Part shown: positions 7,238-13,544 of the stretch, piece by piece
Numbering within the stretch: the stretch's first letter is position 1
How the letters are laid out: every line of letters starts with the position of its first letter
DNA from: JAEUKQ01 sp964414755
Lineage (GTDB): Bacteria; Pseudomonadota; Alphaproteobacteria; JAEUKQ01
DNA: 13,544 bases
Direction: 5' to 3'
Assembly (NCBI GenBank): GCA_964414755.1
Contig: CAYPXH010000038.1
Location: 1 to 13,544, forward strand
The notes under the pieces: generated by a model
What the model was told of the DNA's origin: nothing
Seen by the model: only the letters and a program-made list of their open reading frames with translations
Database searches by the model: none
Translations under genes and position numbers: made by a program

Positions 7238-7263
7238 GAAGGGTGCTGATAGCACCCTTTTTA
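7238..7263 (+). terminator. Rho-independent terminator
   Basis: AAGGGTGCT (7239-7247) pairs perfectly with AGCACCCTT (7251-7259) around a GAT loop, followed by TTTTTA, so it is oriented for plus-strand transcripts. It lies 143 bp after the VOC pseudogene stop and 16 bp beyond the 3' end of the minus-strand gene. In the minus direction the tail is A-rich, so it is unlikely to terminate that gene efficiently. Confidence 0.75.
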
Positions 7264-7278
7264 TCAGGCCTTTATCTT

Positions 7279-7611
7279 CTATTTCAATGGTAAATAGGAC
7301 TTGATCAAATGATAGTGCTGCACCCCTTCACCAGGATCGTTACACTCATTATCCATAACAAAAAAATAGGCGCGGCAAGTTTCACTGGTCATGGCTAACT
7401 TAATAGCTTCTGCAGCATCAGCCTCACTTCTCCACCAAACAATATCAATATAATGATCTTGATCTTTTTTAAGCAATTCACGTCGCAAAAAGCCTGGTAG
7501 TTTTTCTAAAAATTTTTTTTGGAATATATCCGAAGCACTTATTAAATCTGCTTCGCTAATATTAGCTTTTTTCTTGAAGGGTGCCCATTCAATAGCTTGT
7601 GATGACATCAT
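7279..7611 (-). CDS. Small dimeric alpha/beta-barrel (ABM-like) protein
   Basis: Product of 110 aa from the ATG at 7611. The shape fits the antibiotic biosynthesis monooxygenase / ferredoxin-like dimeric barrel superfamily: a strand at IEWAPFKKK, helix EADLISASDIFQKKFLEK, the turn PGFLRRELLKK, strand HYIDIVWWRSEADAAEAI, and a C-terminal acidic stretch NDPGEGVQHYHLIKSY. Family members act on reactive small molecules or as heme or quinone oxygenases, but no catalytic residue is diagnostic here, so no reaction is assigned. AAAGGAG lies 7 nt before this ATG, whereas a TTG three bases earlier is too close and a second ATG (7608) follows directly. The gene is divergent from the WYL regulator, 94 bp away, and is its most likely local target, judging by the shared intergenic palindrome. 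Confidence 0.75.
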   Translation of the reverse strand: MMSSQAIEWAPFKKKANISEADLISASDIFQKKFLEKLPGFLRRELLKKDQDHYIDIVWWRSEADAAEAIKLAMTSETCRAYFFVMDNECNDPGEGVQHYHLIKSYLPLK

Positions 7612-7618
7612 CAAATAA

Positions 7619-7625
7619 CTCCTTT
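7619..7625 (-). promoter_or_regulatory. Ribosome binding site that sets the ABM-like start
   Basis: AAAGGAG on the minus strand, 7 nt before the ATG at 7611, 4 nt before the TTG at 7614 and 10 nt before the ATG at 7608. Spacing favours 7611. Confidence 0.7.
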
Positions 7626-7678
7626 AACTTTTAATTGATTATCGGCTATGTAACCGCAAAAATATTATGCTTTGTAAT

Positions 7679-7697
7679 TATGACATTTTATGTCATA
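7679..7697. promoter_or_regulatory. Perfect palindrome, probable operator of the divergent regulator
   Basis: TATGACATTTTATGTCATA has 8-bp arms (7679-7686 and 7690-7697) around TTT. It ends 8 bp before the preferred regulator start at 7706 and begins 67 bp upstream of the minus-strand gene. The position suits autoregulation and control of the divergent gene by the WYL protein. The palindrome is seen directly; the binding partner is inferred. Confidence 0.65.
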
Positions 7698-7705
7698 TTT
7701 CTTGT

Positions 7706-8440
7706 ATGATACGCACAAACGGTTTTTCACAACTAGCAAGGCTAGACCAATTACTTGCTTTACTTAAAACCTCTGATTACACAACGGTTCGTGAGATTGC
7801 CCAGCAATTACATACCAGTGATCGGACAATTATGCGTGACCTAAATATTTTAAGAAACCGAGGTATTCTAATTGATAGTGACGTTGGTCGTGGCGGTGGT
7901 ATTCGTTTGTCAACGTGCTGGGGTATTGGTAAATTGGCTGTCAGCCATTCTGAAGCCATTCATTTGCTGCTAAGTCTTGCAATTATTGAAAAACTTGGTG
8001 CACCACTATCGTTGACACATATAAAAAACCTGCGGCAAAAAATTATCCTTGCTTTCCCCGAATCACAACGACGGAATATTTTATTACTTAAAAAACGTAT
8101 TCTATTGGGTAACCCTGCTTCTATCCAAGTCTTACAGAATTATCAACGCAGCACACCAAAAATGCTTTTACCCGTTGAAAAAGCTTTTTTTGAAAGACGT
8201 TTTTTGAATATTGTTTATAAAAATGAACTAAATCAATCAAGCGAACGTACAGTAGAACCACATTTTTTATTAATCAACTGGCCGGTTTGGTACCTAATGG
8301 GCTGGGATTGTACAAAAAACGATGTACGTATTTTTCGCTTGGACCGCATTATGCAAAGTGATGTTCAAAAAACTTATTTTCAAACTCGTCCAATCAAACC
8401 ATTCCTTGAAAAAATTGAGTTCATGGCTGAAGAAATATAG
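7706..8440 (+). CDS. YafY/DeoR-like transcriptional regulator with HTH and WYL domains
   Basis: Product of 244 aa from the ATG at 7706. The N-terminus MIRTNGFSQLARLDQLLALL leads into a winged helix (TVREIAQQLHTSDRTIMRDLNILRNRGI, about residues 27-55) and a wing GRGGGIRL. The C-terminal WYL domain carries WYL at 195-197 (VWYLMGW) and the conserved FRLDRI, which in this family senses a small ligand. An in-frame ATG at 7667 would add 13 residues, but that stretch (MLCNYDILCHISC) is unlike the family and would put the palindrome at 7679-7697 inside the coding region, so I prefer 7706. Neither start has a clear ribosome site. Relatives often sit beside glyoxalase/VOC or small oxygenase genes, as here: a VOC pseudogene and an ABM-like gene lie just upstream. 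Ligand unknown. Confidence 0.88.
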   Translation: MIRTNGFSQLARLDQLLALLKTSDYTTVREIAQQLHTSDRTIMRDLNILRNRGILIDSDVGRGGGIRLSTCWGIGKLAVSHSEAIHLLLSLAIIEKLGAPLSLTHIKNLRQKIILAFPESQRRNILLLKKRILLGNPASIQVLQNYQRSTPKMLLPVEKAFFERRFLNIVYKNELNQSSERTVEPHFLLINWPVWYLMGWDCTKNDVRIFRLDRIMQSDVQKTYFQTRPIKPFLEKIEFMAEEI

Positions 8441-8519
8441 AATTAAAATCTATTGATTGGCTTGACAACACGCTAATTCTCAAGCAGATTGGGCTAAATT
8501 ATATTTTAATATGGGTATT

Positions 8520-10421
8520 ATGCCGTCAATTATTACTGCCGATGGCGCTGTTCACCAGCTGCCAAAACAATTAAAGGGCTATGAGATAGCCAAACAATTA
8601 TCTGCCCCTAAAAATATTGTTGCTGTTAAGATCAATGGTATACCTAGTGATTTGTCAGCTCTTGTACCCGAGAAAGCGAAGGTCGAGTTTGTTCAGCGCG
8701 AAGAGTCTTTGGGTCTTGAGATTCTGCGTCATGACTGCGCCCATGTATTAGCTCAAGCTGTACAAGAACTGTTTCCCGGAACACAGATTACTTTTGGCCC
8801 GGCCATTGAAAATGGATTTTACTACGATTTTGCACGCGATACACCTTTTACACCAGAAGATTTGCCAAAAATTGAAAAACGGATGCACGAAATTGTTAAT
8901 CGCAATTTACCCATTATACGACATGTGTGGACACGTGAACATGCGATTCAATTCTTTAAAAGCAAGGGAGAAGCTTTTAAGGCCGAACATGTTGGTACCA
9001 TCCCCGCTAATGAAGAAATTAGTGTTTATCAACAGGGTGATTTCATTGATCTTTGTACTGGGCCGCACTTACTCAATACAGGGCAATTGGGTAAAGCATT
9101 CAAGCTAACAAAAATATCTGGTTCGTATTGGCGCGGCGATGCCAAGAATGCAAAATTGCAACGCATATACGGAACTTGTTGGGCAACAGAACAACAACTA
9201 AAAGACTACCTACATCAGCTTGAAGAGGCTGAAAAACGTGACCATCGTCGGTTGGGTCGCACCATGGGTCTTTTCCATCTGCAAGAAGAAGCCGTTGGCA
9301 GCGTCTTTTGGCATCCCAAAGGTTGGACATTGTACCGCACGTTAGAAAATTATGTGCGCAGCCAAATTGCGCATCACAATTACCGAGAAGTTAGAACGCC
9401 TTTGTTATTTGACAAGTCCTTGTGGGAAAAATCAGGTCACTGGGAAAAATACCGCAAAGACATGTTTGTTTTTCAGGAAGAAGAGCAAATATTGGCTTTA
9501 AAACCAATGAATTGTCCTGCACATGTACAAATTTTTAAACAAGGTATCACCAGCTACCGTGATTTACCCCTACGCATGGCAGAATTTGGTTGTTGTCACC
9601 GGAATGAAGCTTCAGGATCCTTGCATGGAATTATGCGTGTCCGCTCATTTACTCAGGATGACGCACATATTTTTTGCCGCGAAGATCAAGTGGTTGGTGA
9701 AACAATTTCTTTTTGTCGTTTGCTTGAAAAAATGTACCTTGATCTAGGCTTCCCTGAATTTACGGTTAAACTGGCAGACCGCCCTGCTTTACGTGCAGGT
9801 ACGGATGATGTATGGGATAAAGCCGAAAATATTCTTCATGAGGCTGTAAAAAAAGCTGGATTGCCATACACAGTCAATCCGGGTGAAGGCGCGTTTTATG
9901 GACCAAAATTAGAATTTTATCTGAAAGATAGCATTGGTCGTGTTTGGCAGTGTGGCACACTACAAGTTGATTACATTATGCCAGAACGATTAGATGCTTC
10001 ATATATCGCTGAAGATGGCTCTAAAAAACGTCCTGTAATGTTACACCGCGCTGTACTTGGTTCACTTGAACGCTTTCTGGGTATTCTTATTGAACATCAT
10101 GGCGGCCGTTTTCCATTATGGCTTGCGCCGGTACAGGTCGTAGTAGCTAATATAACTGATGCTAGCGCCGCCTATGCCCAAAATGTGCATGAGAAGCTTC
10201 AGCAAGCGGGTATCCGTACAGAAATTGACACCAGGAATGAAAAAATTACCTATAAGATTCGTGAACATAGCGAAAACAAGGTGCCTTTAATTTTTGTAGT
10301 AGGTGCTCGTGAGGCCGAACAACAGCAGGTGGCTATTCGGCGCTTGTCGGGTAAGGATCAGGATATACTGTCTTTGGTAGAAGCCCTAAAACAAGTGCAG
10401 CAAGAAGCAAAGCAACCATAA
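8520..10421 (+). CDS. thrS: Threonyl-tRNA synthetase
   Basis: Charges tRNA-Thr in the cytoplasm. Counted from this ATG it is 633 aa, full length. Domains in order are: TGS (about 1-60), the editing domain with HDCAH (His71, His75) and DLCTGPH with Cys179, and the class II catalytic core with motif 2 MAEFGCCHRNEASGS. Zinc ligands are Cys332 (KPMNCPAH), His383 (DDAHIF) and His509 (VMLHRAVLGSLERF, motif 3). The C-terminal anticodon-binding domain begins at FPLWLAPVQVVV. An in-frame ATG at 8511 would add MGI; I chose 8520 because family members start directly with MPxI.xDG. Neither start has a strong ribosome site (a GGGT just 3 nt before 8520). infC follows after 35 bp with no terminator, the conserved thrS-infC pairing. 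A TTGACA at 8462 upstream lacks a matching -10. Confidence 0.97.
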   Translation: MPSIITADGAVHQLPKQLKGYEIAKQLSAPKNIVAVKINGIPSDLSALVPEKAKVEFVQREESLGLEILRHDCAHVLAQAVQELFPGTQITFGPAIENGFYYDFARDTPFTPEDLPKIEKRMHEIVNRNLPIIRHVWTREHAIQFFKSKGEAFKAEHVGTIPANEEISVYQQGDFIDLCTGPHLLNTGQLGKAFKLTKISGSYWRGDAKNAKLQRIYGTCWATEQQLKDYLHQLEEAEKRDHRRLGRTMGLFHLQEEAVGSVFWHPKGWTLYRTLENYVRSQIAHHNYREVRTPLLFDKSLWEKSGHWEKYRKDMFVFQEEEQILALKPMNCPAHVQIFKQGITSYRDLPLRMAEFGCCHRNEASGSLHGIMRVRSFTQDDAHIFCREDQVVGETISFCRLLEKMYLDLGFPEFTVKLADRPALRAGTDDVWDKAENILHEAVKKAGLPYTVNPGEGAFYGPKLEFYLKDSIGRVWQCGTLQVDYIMPERLDASYIAEDGSKKRPVMLHRAVLGSLERFLGILIEHHGGRFPLWLAPVQVVVANITDASAAYAQNVHEKLQQAGIRTEIDTRNEKITYKIREHSENKVPLIFVVGAREAEQQQVAIRRLSGKDQDILSLVEALKQVQQEAKQP

Positions 10422-10456
10422 CAAAGTAACTTATTTATAAAAATAATCGAGGTGAA

Positions 10457-11023
10457 ATGGCTAATACACATACAAATAATACAAATAACGCTGGAAATGC
10501 GGGAAATAGTGAACGGGATAATACGCGTATTAACCAGCAGATTTCAGTGCCTAGTGTACGTCTAATTGACGCCGAAGGTGAGATGGTGGGGGTTGTACCC
10601 ACGCGCGTTGCTTTGGCCAAAGCGGCAGAAGTAGGCTTAGATTTAATCGAAGTTTCACCAAATGCAAATCCGCCAGTATGCAAGATTTTAGATTATGGCA
10701 AATATAAGTATGAAGCTCAGAAACGTCGTAATGAAGCGAAGAAAAAACAAAAAGTTATCGAAATAAAGGAAATACGCATTCGCCCAGGTATTGATGATCA
10801 CGACTATGATGTGAAATTACGGGCAATTGTTCGCTTTCTTGAAGAGGGTGATAAAGTACGCGTTAGTTTGCGATTCCGTGGCCGTGAAATGATGCACCAA
10901 GAATTAGGAATGAAGCTGCTGGATCGGTTGAAAGCCGATTTAGGTGACAAGGCTAAAATCGAGCAGGCGCCAAAATTGGAAGGTCGCCAGATTTTAATGG
11001 CGTTGGCTCCTAATAAAGCTTAG
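10457..11023 (+). CDS. infC: Translation initiation factor IF-3
   Basis: Binds the 30S subunit, keeps subunits apart and proofreads the initiator tRNA-start codon pair. The 188-aa protein has the N-domain RINQQI...VRLIDAEGEMVGVV, the conserved EVSPNANPPVCKILDYGKYKYE block (about 71-92), the basic linker EAQKRRNEAKKKQKVIEIKE, and the C-domain RPGIDDHDYDVKLR, FLEEGDKVRVSLRFRGREM and LEGRQILMALAP. In front of the core lies an Asn-rich tail of about 24 residues (TNNTNNAGNAGN), an extension of low complexity. GAGGTGA sits very close to the ATG (GAGG ends 4 nt before it). The start is a plain ATG, unlike the rare AUU used by the E. coli gene for autoregulation. rpmI and rplT, the usual followers of infC in many bacteria, are absent; pyrB comes next. 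Confidence 0.97.
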   Translation: MANTHTNNTNNAGNAGNSERDNTRINQQISVPSVRLIDAEGEMVGVVPTRVALAKAAEVGLDLIEVSPNANPPVCKILDYGKYKYEAQKRRNEAKKKQKVIEIKEIRIRPGIDDHDYDVKLRAIVRFLEEGDKVRVSLRFRGREMMHQELGMKLLDRLKADLGDKAKIEQAPKLEGRQILMALAPNKA

Positions 11024-11030
11024 TTGCTTT

Positions 11031-11054
11031 TTCTGGTTTTTTATCAGAATTTTT
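11031..11054 (+). terminator. Possible weak terminator after infC
   Basis: TTCTGG (11031-11036) can pair with TCAGAA (11044-11049), 5 bp plus a G-U, around a T-rich loop, followed by TTTTT. Only 7 bp after the infC stop. The stem is weak, so readthrough into pyrB is quite possible. Confidence 0.35.
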
Positions 11055-11078
11055 GGTCAATAGCTTAAGAGGTGCTAC

Positions 11079-12065
11079 ATGCCTGATGGTAATGGTTCAT
11101 TACAGCATATTTTGTCAATCGAATCCTTATCCTTAGACCAAGTTCACGCAATATTTAAGCTCGCGGAAACGTATACTCAACCGCATCACAGGTTTCTGTA
11201 TCGTGATCTATTAAAAAACCTTACGGTTATTAATTTATTTCTTGAGGAATCAACCCGCACACGCACTTCTTTCGAGCTTGCCGCAAAGCGGCTAGGTGCT
11301 GATGTAATTAATATAGCACCGGCCTTAACATCTTTAAAGAAGGGCGAAAGTTTGCGCGACACAATTCAAACATTACAAGCAATGTCAATGGATGTACTGG
11401 TTATTCGTCATCCAGAATCAGGTGCTGCTGATTTTATTAGCCGTCATGTTAAGGCTGCGGTTATTAATGCCGGTGATGGCACCCATGAACACCCAACCCA
11501 AGCATTGCTTGATGCTTTCACCATTATGCGCAAGAAAGGCAGAATATCTGGGTTAAATATCGCGATTTGTGGTGATATTTTGCACAGCCGCGTTGCACGC
11601 TCTAATATTATCCTGCTGGGTAAAATGGGCGCAACATTACGCTTAGTTGGCCCAAAAACATTGCTACCAAACACTTTTAAAAAACCGCATATCAGTATTC
11701 ATTACCAATTAGAAAACGCCCTTGAAAACGCAGATGTTGTGATGATGTTGCGGTTACAGCAGGAACGAATGCAGGGATCATTTATTCCTTCTTTACAAGA
11801 ATATCAGCAGTTTTTTGGCTTAAAAAAATCATATCTTAAAAAAGCAAATCCTGACGTAATTATTATGCATCCTGGACCAATGAACCGTGGCGTTGAAATT
11901 GACAGTGATATCGCCGATGATCCGCAATACAGTGTTATTTTAGAACAGGTACAGATGGGTGTAGCAGTTCGTATGGCATGTTTAAGTTTGTTAACAAAAA
12001 ATCAACATACAACAATCGATAGCCCTACCTTAGCCAAAACCCAAGCAGGCGACCATTATGCATAA
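11079..12065 (+). CDS. pyrB: Aspartate carbamoyltransferase catalytic subunit
   Basis: Condenses carbamoyl phosphate and aspartate to carbamoyl aspartate, the first committed pyrimidine step, in the cytoplasm. Product of 328 aa. The carbamoyl-phosphate loop STRTRTSFELAAKRLG begins at 58. The mobile SLKKGESLRDT loop (85-95) carries the lysine that reaches the neighbouring active site. HPTQALLDAFT is at 138-148, CGDILHSRVARSN at 164-176, LRLQQER at 224-230 and HPGPMNRG at 264-271. All the residues needed for catalysis appear present. GAGG is 6 nt before the ATG. The last 8 bp overlap the pyrC-like gene, so the two are translationally coupled. No regulatory pyrI is seen, which fits ATCases that instead assemble with a dihydroorotase-like partner. 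Confidence 0.97.
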   Translation: MPDGNGSLQHILSIESLSLDQVHAIFKLAETYTQPHHRFLYRDLLKNLTVINLFLEESTRTRTSFELAAKRLGADVINIAPALTSLKKGESLRDTIQTLQAMSMDVLVIRHPESGAADFISRHVKAAVINAGDGTHEHPTQALLDAFTIMRKKGRISGLNIAICGDILHSRVARSNIILLGKMGATLRLVGPKTLLPNTFKKPHISIHYQLENALENADVVMMLRLQQERMQGSFIPSLQEYQQFFGLKKSYLKKANPDVIIMHPGPMNRGVEIDSDIADDPQYSVILEQVQMGVAVRMACLSLLTKNQHTTIDSPTLAKTQAGDHYA

Positions 12066-13359
12066 TAAAGTTATAAAATCATTACTAAATGCGCGACTGG
12101 TTGATCCCGAAAGTGGTCTAGACCAAAGAGGCGGCTTGTTAATTGAAGATGGTTTTATTGGTGATTTTGGACCACATATCGACCAAAAATATTGCACAAA
12201 AAGGGAAATTACCACACAAGATTGTCAACAACACATTGTCATGCCAGGGCTTGTTGACATGCGTGTTCAGATTCAACCAGTTGGTCAGAGTCTAGAAGAT
12301 TCACTTGTAAAAATATCAAATATGGCTGTGGTTAGTGGTGTTACCTCACTCGTGTGCGTTCCAACAGCTTCCCTTATATTTGACCAGGTCAACAAGGTTT
12401 CGCATCTACAACAAAAGGCTAAAGAACTTGTAAAACCCAAGCTATATACCTACGGAGCAATCACACAAAATTTATCTGGCCAACAGATCACCGAGATGGG
12501 TTTACTAAAGCAAGCCGGGGTATTAGGGTTTACTGAAGGTGTTAAATCTCTTGATCATCCAAAAGTTTTTAATCGTGCCCTTAACTATGCCCAAAATTTT
12601 AACAGCTTAATCCTACAATTTGCTGAAGATCAGCGCCTAGCCGATGGTAGCGTTGCCACACAAACCACATTGTCTATTGATATGGGTCTTCCATCTGTTC
12701 CAGCAATGGCCGAGGCAATGCAAATCACACGTGATTTACACTTTGTTGCAGCGAGTCAATCTAGTTATCATTGTTTTCCTGTGAGTACACGCTTATCAAC
12801 AACCGTTTTAAAACAAGCTAAAGAAAAAAGTTTGCCTGTTAGCTGTAGCACCAGTCCATCATATTTTATGCTTAATGAGCAAGCAGTTTACGGGTATAAT
12901 TCTTTTGCCCGCTTATCTCCACCGCTTCGTTCACAAGATGATCAATTAGCTGTCATTCAAGCCATTCAACATAATATCATTGATTGTATCTGTAGTGACC
13001 ATACCCCAATTGATAGCGAGGGAAAGACAAATACCTTCAATCAATCGACAGCTGGAATAATGATGTTACCTTTTTTATTCCCCTTAACCTTAGAACTATA
13101 CCGACATCATGAAATACGTTTAATAAACCTGCTTAAATTGATAACATGCAATCCAGCCAAAATTCTAGGCCTACCACAAGGACGTCTTAAAATTGGTAGT
13201 CCGGCAGATCTTATTGTGGTTGATATAGATAATCCAACAATCTTGCCATCTCTAGACCAGGTGTTTGCAAATCATCTGGGTTTGTTTCAAGATATCAAGA
13301 TGCATGGTAGGATTTTACAAACCTATATTGATGGTCGATTGGTGCACAACCTGTTTTAG
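12058..13359 (+). CDS. pyrC: Dihydroorotase-like protein, probably non-catalytic (PyrC'/PyrX type)
   Basis: Amidohydrolase-fold protein of 433 aa, the length of class I dihydroorotases. The fold markers are intact: VMPGLVDMRV at 61-70, LSPPLRSQDDQLAVIQAI near 286-303, SDHTP with Asp314, ITCNPAKILGLPQGRLKIGSPADLIVVD at 362-389. The metal site is not: the HxH motif (usually DxHVHLR) is Arg69-Val-Gln71 with Gln73 in place of the substrate arginine, the usual HxED histidine is Phe188 (QFAED), and the next ligand region reads YHCFPVST without the expected histidine. It therefore probably does not cyclise carbamoyl aspartate. In Pseudomonas a similar inactive partner is structurally required by PyrB. 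The 8-bp overlap with pyrB and likely coupling support that role. A catalytic dihydroorotase should lie elsewhere in the genome. Databases may label this simply pyrC. Confidence 0.92.
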   Translation: MHNKVIKSLLNARLVDPESGLDQRGGLLIEDGFIGDFGPHIDQKYCTKREITTQDCQQHIVMPGLVDMRVQIQPVGQSLEDSLVKISNMAVVSGVTSLVCVPTASLIFDQVNKVSHLQQKAKELVKPKLYTYGAITQNLSGQQITEMGLLKQAGVLGFTEGVKSLDHPKVFNRALNYAQNFNSLILQFAEDQRLADGSVATQTTLSIDMGLPSVPAMAEAMQITRDLHFVAASQSSYHCFPVSTRLSTTVLKQAKEKSLPVSCSTSPSYFMLNEQAVYGYNSFARLSPPLRSQDDQLAVIQAIQHNIIDCICSDHTPIDSEGKTNTFNQSTAGIMMLPFLFPLTLELYRHHEIRLINLLKLITCNPAKILGLPQGRLKIGSPADLIVVDIDNPTILPSLDQVFANHLGLFQDIKMHGRILQTYIDGRLVHNLF

Positions 13360-13370
13360 GAGAGAACGGA

Positions 13371-13544
13371 ATGCCGGAATACATTGAACTAATATTAGCT
13401 GCAATTACCGGTTATTTTTTGGGTTCTATTCCTTTTGGACTTATTTTAACCCGCATGGCGGGGCTTGGGGATATTCGCAATATAGGATCGGGTAATATCG
13501 GCGCAACAAATGTTCTGCGTACTGGCAGAAAAATGTTGGCCTTC
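13371..13544 (+). CDS. plsY: Glycerol-3-phosphate acyltransferase PlsY (3' end outside window)
   Basis: Integral membrane enzyme that acylates glycerol-3-phosphate using acyl-phosphate, the first step of phospholipid synthesis. Only the first 58 codons are in the window. They show a first transmembrane helix (LILAAITGYFLGSIPFGLIL), the conserved GSIPFG, and the signature GSGNIGATNVLR at about 41-52, the phosphate/glycerol-binding loop of PlsY. AGGAGA overlaps the pyrC-like stop codon and lies about 6 nt before the ATG, so this gene is read from the same transcript, 11 bp after its neighbour. pyrB - pyrC-like - plsY is a common alphaproteobacterial order. Confidence 0.97.
   Translation, partial: MPEYIELILAAITGYFLGSIPFGLILTRMAGLGDIRNIGSGNIGATNVLRTGRKMLAF

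Noticed and set aside
7600..7610. Palindrome TGATGACATCA over the minus-strand start codons
   Set aside because: Short and produced by the codons ATG ATG TCA; the upstream 19-bp palindrome is a far better operator candidate.
7667..7705. Longer start for the WYL regulator
   Set aside because: It adds 13 residues unlike the family, has no ribosome site, and would place the 19-bp palindrome inside the coding region.
8462..8467. Perfect TTGACA upstream of thrS as a -35 box
   Set aside because: At 16-18 nt spacing the bases are CAGATT-like, with no acceptable -10; the AT-rich TATATT further on is too distant.
8794..9747. Open frames inside thrS on both strands
   Set aside because: They overlap the secure synthetase frame and show no domain or ribosome site.

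Overview
The window looks like chromosomal DNA of an AT-rich alphaproteobacterium (roughly 40% G+C by eye). The reasons are the hybrid NADP-malic enzyme, the thrS-infC pair, and the run pyrB - pyrC-like - plsY with tight or overlapping junctions, which is a common alphaproteobacterial order. The genus cannot be read from the sequence. Nearly everything is housekeeping or central metabolism. There is no insertion sequence, phage, CRISPR array or defence cassette.

Layout, left to right. (1) Minus strand: a malic enzyme with a C-terminal phosphotransacetylase-like domain, cut by the left edge, and upstream of it on the same strand a tRNA-Leu(GAG). (2) A divergent AT-rich spacer carries two copies of a 17-bp repeat, each ending in a perfect extended -10 box. 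It leads rightwards into an unrecognised 141-aa gene and then lipB. (3) An omega-amino acid:pyruvate aminotransferase is followed by alanine dehydrogenase and a strong hairpin terminator. (4) An accessory stretch, 6.2-8.4 kb, holds an unrecognised 98-aa gene, a glyoxalase/VOC-family pseudogene with two compensating frameshifts and higher G+C, a small noncoding stretch ending in a good terminator, a minus-strand ABM-like 110-aa protein, and a divergently transcribed HTH-WYL regulator with a perfect 19-bp palindrome beside its start. (5) Plus strand: thrS, infC, pyrB, a pyrC-like gene lacking catalytic residues, and plsY, cut by the right edge.

How the genes fit together. Several left-half genes centre on pyruvate. 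Malic enzyme makes it; the aminotransferase uses it as amino acceptor and makes alanine; alanine dehydrogenase turns alanine back into pyruvate, releasing ammonium and NADH; LipB supplies the lipoyl arm of 2-oxoacid dehydrogenases. The right half is a growth block: threonyl-tRNA synthetase, initiation factor 3, aspartate carbamoyltransferase with its probable non-catalytic dihydroorotase-like partner, and the first acyltransferase of phospholipid synthesis.

I did not find a clear novel system. The observations most worth a second look are the tandem extended -10 repeats before an orphan gene, the regulator palindrome, the degraded VOC gene, the aminotransferase/alanine dehydrogenase pair, and the metal-site-less dihydroorotase.
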